From: Merluccius polli
Taxonomy: Eukaryota > Chordata > Actinopteri > Gadiformes > Merlucciidae
DNA: 64,000 nucleotides
Reading direction: 5' to 3'
NCBI GenBank assembly: GCA_030340625.1
Contig: JAOPHQ010006581.1
Span: 98,068-162,067 of the forward strand
Made by a program: the position numbers and the translations under genes. The notes under the pieces are model-generated. The model was not told where the DNA came from and searched no databases. It saw nothing but the letters and a program-made list of their open reading frames with translations. How positions within the stretch are numbered: the first letter of the stretch is position 1; each line of letters begins with the position of its first letter. Of this stretch, positions 63,516-64,000 are shown piece after piece.

Positions 63516-64000
63516 GTTGATTCTTTATGATGCTGTGTCTTATGTAGGCTAATGACGTAGTAAGAGTAACATGTGTGTTGTATTAGCGGATTGTAGGCAG
63601 TCTTTTCTGGGAGGAAAAGGGTCGGTTTTAACTTTTGAGAGAGAACTGAAGAAAAAGAGATGAAATATAAGAGAAAGACAAATAAACCAAATTCAAATGA
63701 CCGTGAAGATAAAGTCAAATGCAAAAATAAAACACTTAAACGACATATCGGGAAACGGGAATCATCACATGTAACATGGGCCAGTGGTCTGAAGATACTG
63801 GAGGCCTACTGTTCAGTCATGGCCCCTGGGGCGGAGCTATGAGGGCCTTGTACATGTTTAGTAGGCTACATTTATCCAAATAATGCTAATAATTGGACAT
63901 TTGTAGTATGAGTCTATATGTAGACTATTATGTGTGTTGGTACAGTGTAGCTGGGAGTGTCTTCCCACTGAGTCCGGTTACTGGACCAGGATGACAGACA
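63516..64000. other. Window edge; nothing recognised
   Basis: AT-rich sequence with short open frames and no domain, splice-exon or repeat pattern that I can support. Confidence 0.5.

Overview
The window looks like teleost fish nuclear DNA. It holds vertebrate genes split into short exons with consensus splice sites, tRNA-derived SINEs, several MITE families, and an extreme density of (TG)n, (TC)n and (AT)n microsatellites. A Mix/Mxtx-type homeobox gene and vertebrate-type stk32c, plac9 and tmem254 support this. The microsatellite load would suit a gadiform such as a cod, but that is only an inference. I see no bacterial, viral or organellar genes.

Layout. (1) 1-29233, + strand: ten exons of stk32c, a YANK-family protein kinase. 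The first exon(s), with the glycine loop, lie upstream of the window. Its introns are full of repeats: a nested transposon at 8400-11575, interrupted SINEs, and a 1-kb minisatellite that ends almost at a splice acceptor. (2) 32855-38691, - strand: plac9, a small secreted protein, tail-to-tail with stk32c. (3) 43049-50790, + strand: a fold-type-II PLP enzyme of the threonine ammonia-lyase/serine racemase type with a C-terminal ACT-like domain. The catalytic lysine is kept but other cofactor-binding motifs have changed. (4) 52760-55243, - strand: tmem254, a small multi-pass membrane protein. (5) 57900-59746, + strand: a compact three-exon Mix/Mxtx-type homeobox gene with a TATA box and a clear poly(A) signal. 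(6) 63180-63515: a CpG-rich, promoter-like block with no gene resolved before the window ends.

From memory, human PLAC9 and TMEM254 are neighbours on 10q22 and STK32C is on 10q26, so this is a recognisable vertebrate syntenic segment. The PLP-enzyme gene sits between plac9 and tmem254, where I know of no mammalian counterpart. The five genes have no evident shared pathway; this is ordinary eukaryotic gene order, not an operon.

The points most worth following up are the altered active site of the PLP enzyme, an in-frame 240-codon optional segment in its first exon, (TG)n tracts beside the acceptors of three frame-preserving exons, and several datable nested transposon insertions. I did not find a convincing wholly new biological system.
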